DNA of 64,000 nucleotides from Dicaeum eximium. Lineage: Eukaryota; Chordata; Aves; Passeriformes; Dicaeidae. The stretch lies in assembly GCA_013396995.1 (NCBI GenBank), contig VWZP01009941.1:1439772-1503771 (forward strand), given 5' to 3'. The notes under the pieces were generated by a model. The model ran no database searches, was not told the DNA's origin, and worked only from the letters and a program-made list of their open reading frames with translations. A program made the translations under genes and the position numbers. This document shows positions 62,325 to 64,000 of this stretch, one piece after another. The first letter of the stretch is position 1; each line of letters starts with the position of its first letter.

Positions 62325-62766
62325 TCAGGAGGGCCAAGAGGATGGTGAAGAATCTGGAGGGAAAGCCATATGAGGAATGGCTGAGATCACTTGGTCTGTT
62401 CAGCCTGGAGAAGAGGAAACTGAGGGGAGACCTCATTGCACTTCCTCATGAGGGGTAGGTACCAATTTTTTCACTCTCATAACCAGCGAAAGAACTTAAA
62501 GAAAAAGCATGAAGCTGAATCAGGGGAGTTTAGGTTGGACATCATTAAAAGTTTCCTTCACCCAGAGAATTTCCCAGAGAATTGAAACAGGCTCCCCAGA
62601 GAAGTGGTCACAGCACAAAGCCTGACAGAGTTCAAGAAACATTTGGACAATGCTCTTGAGCATATGATGTGATTGTTGGGGTATCTGATAAAGGCCAATA
62701 GATGGATTTGATGATCCTGCTGGGTCTCTTTCAACTCAGCTTATTCTATGACTCTAGGATTCAATG
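62325..62766 (+). mobile_element. CR1 LINE 3' part
   Basis: Reads GAGGATGGTGAAGAATCTGG (from 62338), GGAATGGCTGAGATCACTTG, then CTGTTCAGCCTGGAGAAGAG (from 62397), CAGGGGAGTTTAGGTTGGAC, AGGCTCCCCAGAGAAGTGGT and TGATGATCCTGCTGGGTCTC, ending in TTATTCTATGACTCTAGGAT. This is a standard CR1 3' region in the same style as the copy at 40970. A 12-bp unit is duplicated inside it (62561-62584). Inactive. Confidence 0.94.
62561..62584. repeat. 12-bp tandem duplication inside CR1
   Basis: CCCAGAGAATTT (62561-62572) then CCCAGAGAATTG (62573-62584). Other CR1 copies here have one unit, so it arose after insertion or in its source copy. Confidence 0.9.
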
Positions 62767-64000
62767 ACAACTAGATTAGTCATAGGAAGAGCTACTTCTG
62801 TGTCTACGTAGAACTTTAAAAATGTTTCTTGATTCAATTACTATATTACTTCTGATTGAAAATATCAGTACTTCATATTTCAGTTTACCCATCTTTAAAA
62901 TGGATCCAGTACTCATCAAATGACTGTAATTTAACACTGTGAATGACTGGTAGATCTCAGGCATTATCATTTTAAAACAAAAGTTGTATTTTTTATAAAA
63001 TCTCTTGCACTATGAAAATGTGAAACCTGAGCTATAACAAAACTTTCCAAATAAAGCAATATCATTGATGTAAAATGGTCATTGATGGTCATTGCTTTTT
63101 TTCTATATTAACTAAGTCTTTATCAATTAAACAAAGGAAATGGCTTTTAGTGGTTTACTTTCATTAAATAGGAATATTGGCTGAAAAAAAGAATATCTCT
63201 TTAGAGCATTAGCAAAGTACCCTTTCTTCACATAATAAATACTAATGTAGAACTGAAAAAGGCCATTTCAGGCTGTAGTTAATGTTCTATGTGTACACAG
63301 TAGGAATGAGCATTTCAATCCAATTAATGTCTGAGTATGCTGCCCAATGGACATGGAATGAAAGAGAATCTTTCAGGGAGAAGAATGAGGGTGAAATTAT
63401 TGTGCTGGGGAAGTTTGAAAGGGTGGATTTAGGGAAGTTTAAAACAGTGATTCTGGAAAGTCCTAAAGAAGTCTGATGACTTGTATAAAACAGTGGGACA
63501 GATCAGCCACAGCATGGAGAGCTGGAACTATTTTAGAAGTTGCAGAAAGCTAAGACTAAGGAAAATTTCAAAAGAAAAAAAAAGAAATATGATGACAGAA
63601 CGACTGGGGCATTATTCCTATGTTTTGCATAAAACCTAACACAAACCTAAAGAAATGAGGGACAAAACCACTGAACATTTCTGTTTATTGTTTTCTCAGA
63701 GCATTCCCAGACATCCTCTGGTATCCTGGGCCTCTTACCAAGGAGGCCTCTTTCCAAGAAGGCCCAGAAGCTCCCAAAGCACAATTTAGAAGCCATGGCA
63801 AACTCAGGAAGCTCTGTTCTAATCCTGGCTCTTACAAAGTTCTCTCCTCAGCACTGGCTAAAAGACTGCTTGACTCTCCCTAATCAGGAGGCATCTCCAA
63901 CAAATACTACAGATACCTGGGACAAGAACATCAAGTCATGCTCCTTAGAAGCTGCTAGAGCCACCTCAGGCCCAAATATTTGTACACCCCCCATGAATTT
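62767..64000. other. AT-rich DNA, no gene seen
   Basis: No supported gene. ATGGTCATTG is duplicated in tandem (63075-63094). The last 300 bp (63690-64000) are richer in C and G, follow an acceptor-like polypyrimidine-CAG near 63700, and include the inverted repeat at 63726-63767. An exon cannot be claimed without continuation past the window. Confidence 0.5.
63726..63767. repeat. Nested inverted/direct repeat
   Basis: CTGGGCCT (63726-63733) pairs with AGGCCCAG (63760-63767). Between them are the GAGGCCTC palindrome and two similar direct copies, CCAAGGAGGCC and CCAAGAAGGCC. Confidence 0.75.

Noticed and set aside
1..64000. tRNA, rRNA, mitochondrial insertions or endogenous viral genes
   Set aside because: I looked for characteristic conserved words and found none; apart from the LTR there is no retroviral gene sequence recognisable by eye. 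A profile search would be needed to exclude very decayed pieces.

Overview
The window looks like a piece of a bird nuclear chromosome, either intergenic DNA or one very large intron. The main evidence is at least a dozen decayed copies of CR1, the dominant avian LINE, in both orientations. Several keep the typical 3' ends built on ATTCTRTG-like octamers, and three keep readable stretches of the CR1 ORF2 protein. There is also one probable solo LTR of an avian endogenous retrovirus and one older, strongly diverged CR1/L3-type LINE relic. The rest is AT-rich single-copy-looking DNA with short chance ORFs, homopolymer runs and small tandem repeats. I found no host protein-coding exon I would defend, no rRNA or tRNA gene, no CRISPR array and no bacterial-style operon. 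The species cannot be named from this sequence.

Layout, left to right: a CR1 3' end (1-582, +); AT-rich DNA; a 1.1-kb CR1 with reverse-transcriptase and 3' sequence (6613-7745, -); a solo LTR (13098-13478, +); a CR1 tail (15190-15415, +); about 11 kb of plain DNA with two unusual hairpin-forming sites nearby (10279-10315 and 21566-21614); very AT-rich DNA (25990-26400); a CR1 endonuclease-domain fragment without its 3' end (26700-27890, -); a polypyrimidine / small GC-rich insert / polypyrimidine block with one undetermined base (29518-29737); CR1 copies at 32830-33185 (-, with an internal 7-bp tandem array), 37649-38131 (-) and 40970-41218 (+); an unexplained stretch with repeated short motifs (41219-42480) holding the ancient LINE relic (42115-42395, +); an orphan CR1 tail (43182-43225, +); about 14 kb of plain DNA with small repeats and one G-quadruplex motif (53052-53079); and CR1 copies at 57171-57572 (-), 59981-60520 (+) and 62325-62766 (+).

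Nothing here works together as a pathway. The history visible is repeated CR1 insertion and decay, an ERV insertion reduced to an LTR, and local slippage. I did not find a convincing new biological system. The best leads are the two hairpins, the GC-rich insert between purine/pyrimidine tracts, and the motif-repeating segment around 41.2-42.5 kb. Boundaries of all repeats are estimates by eye.
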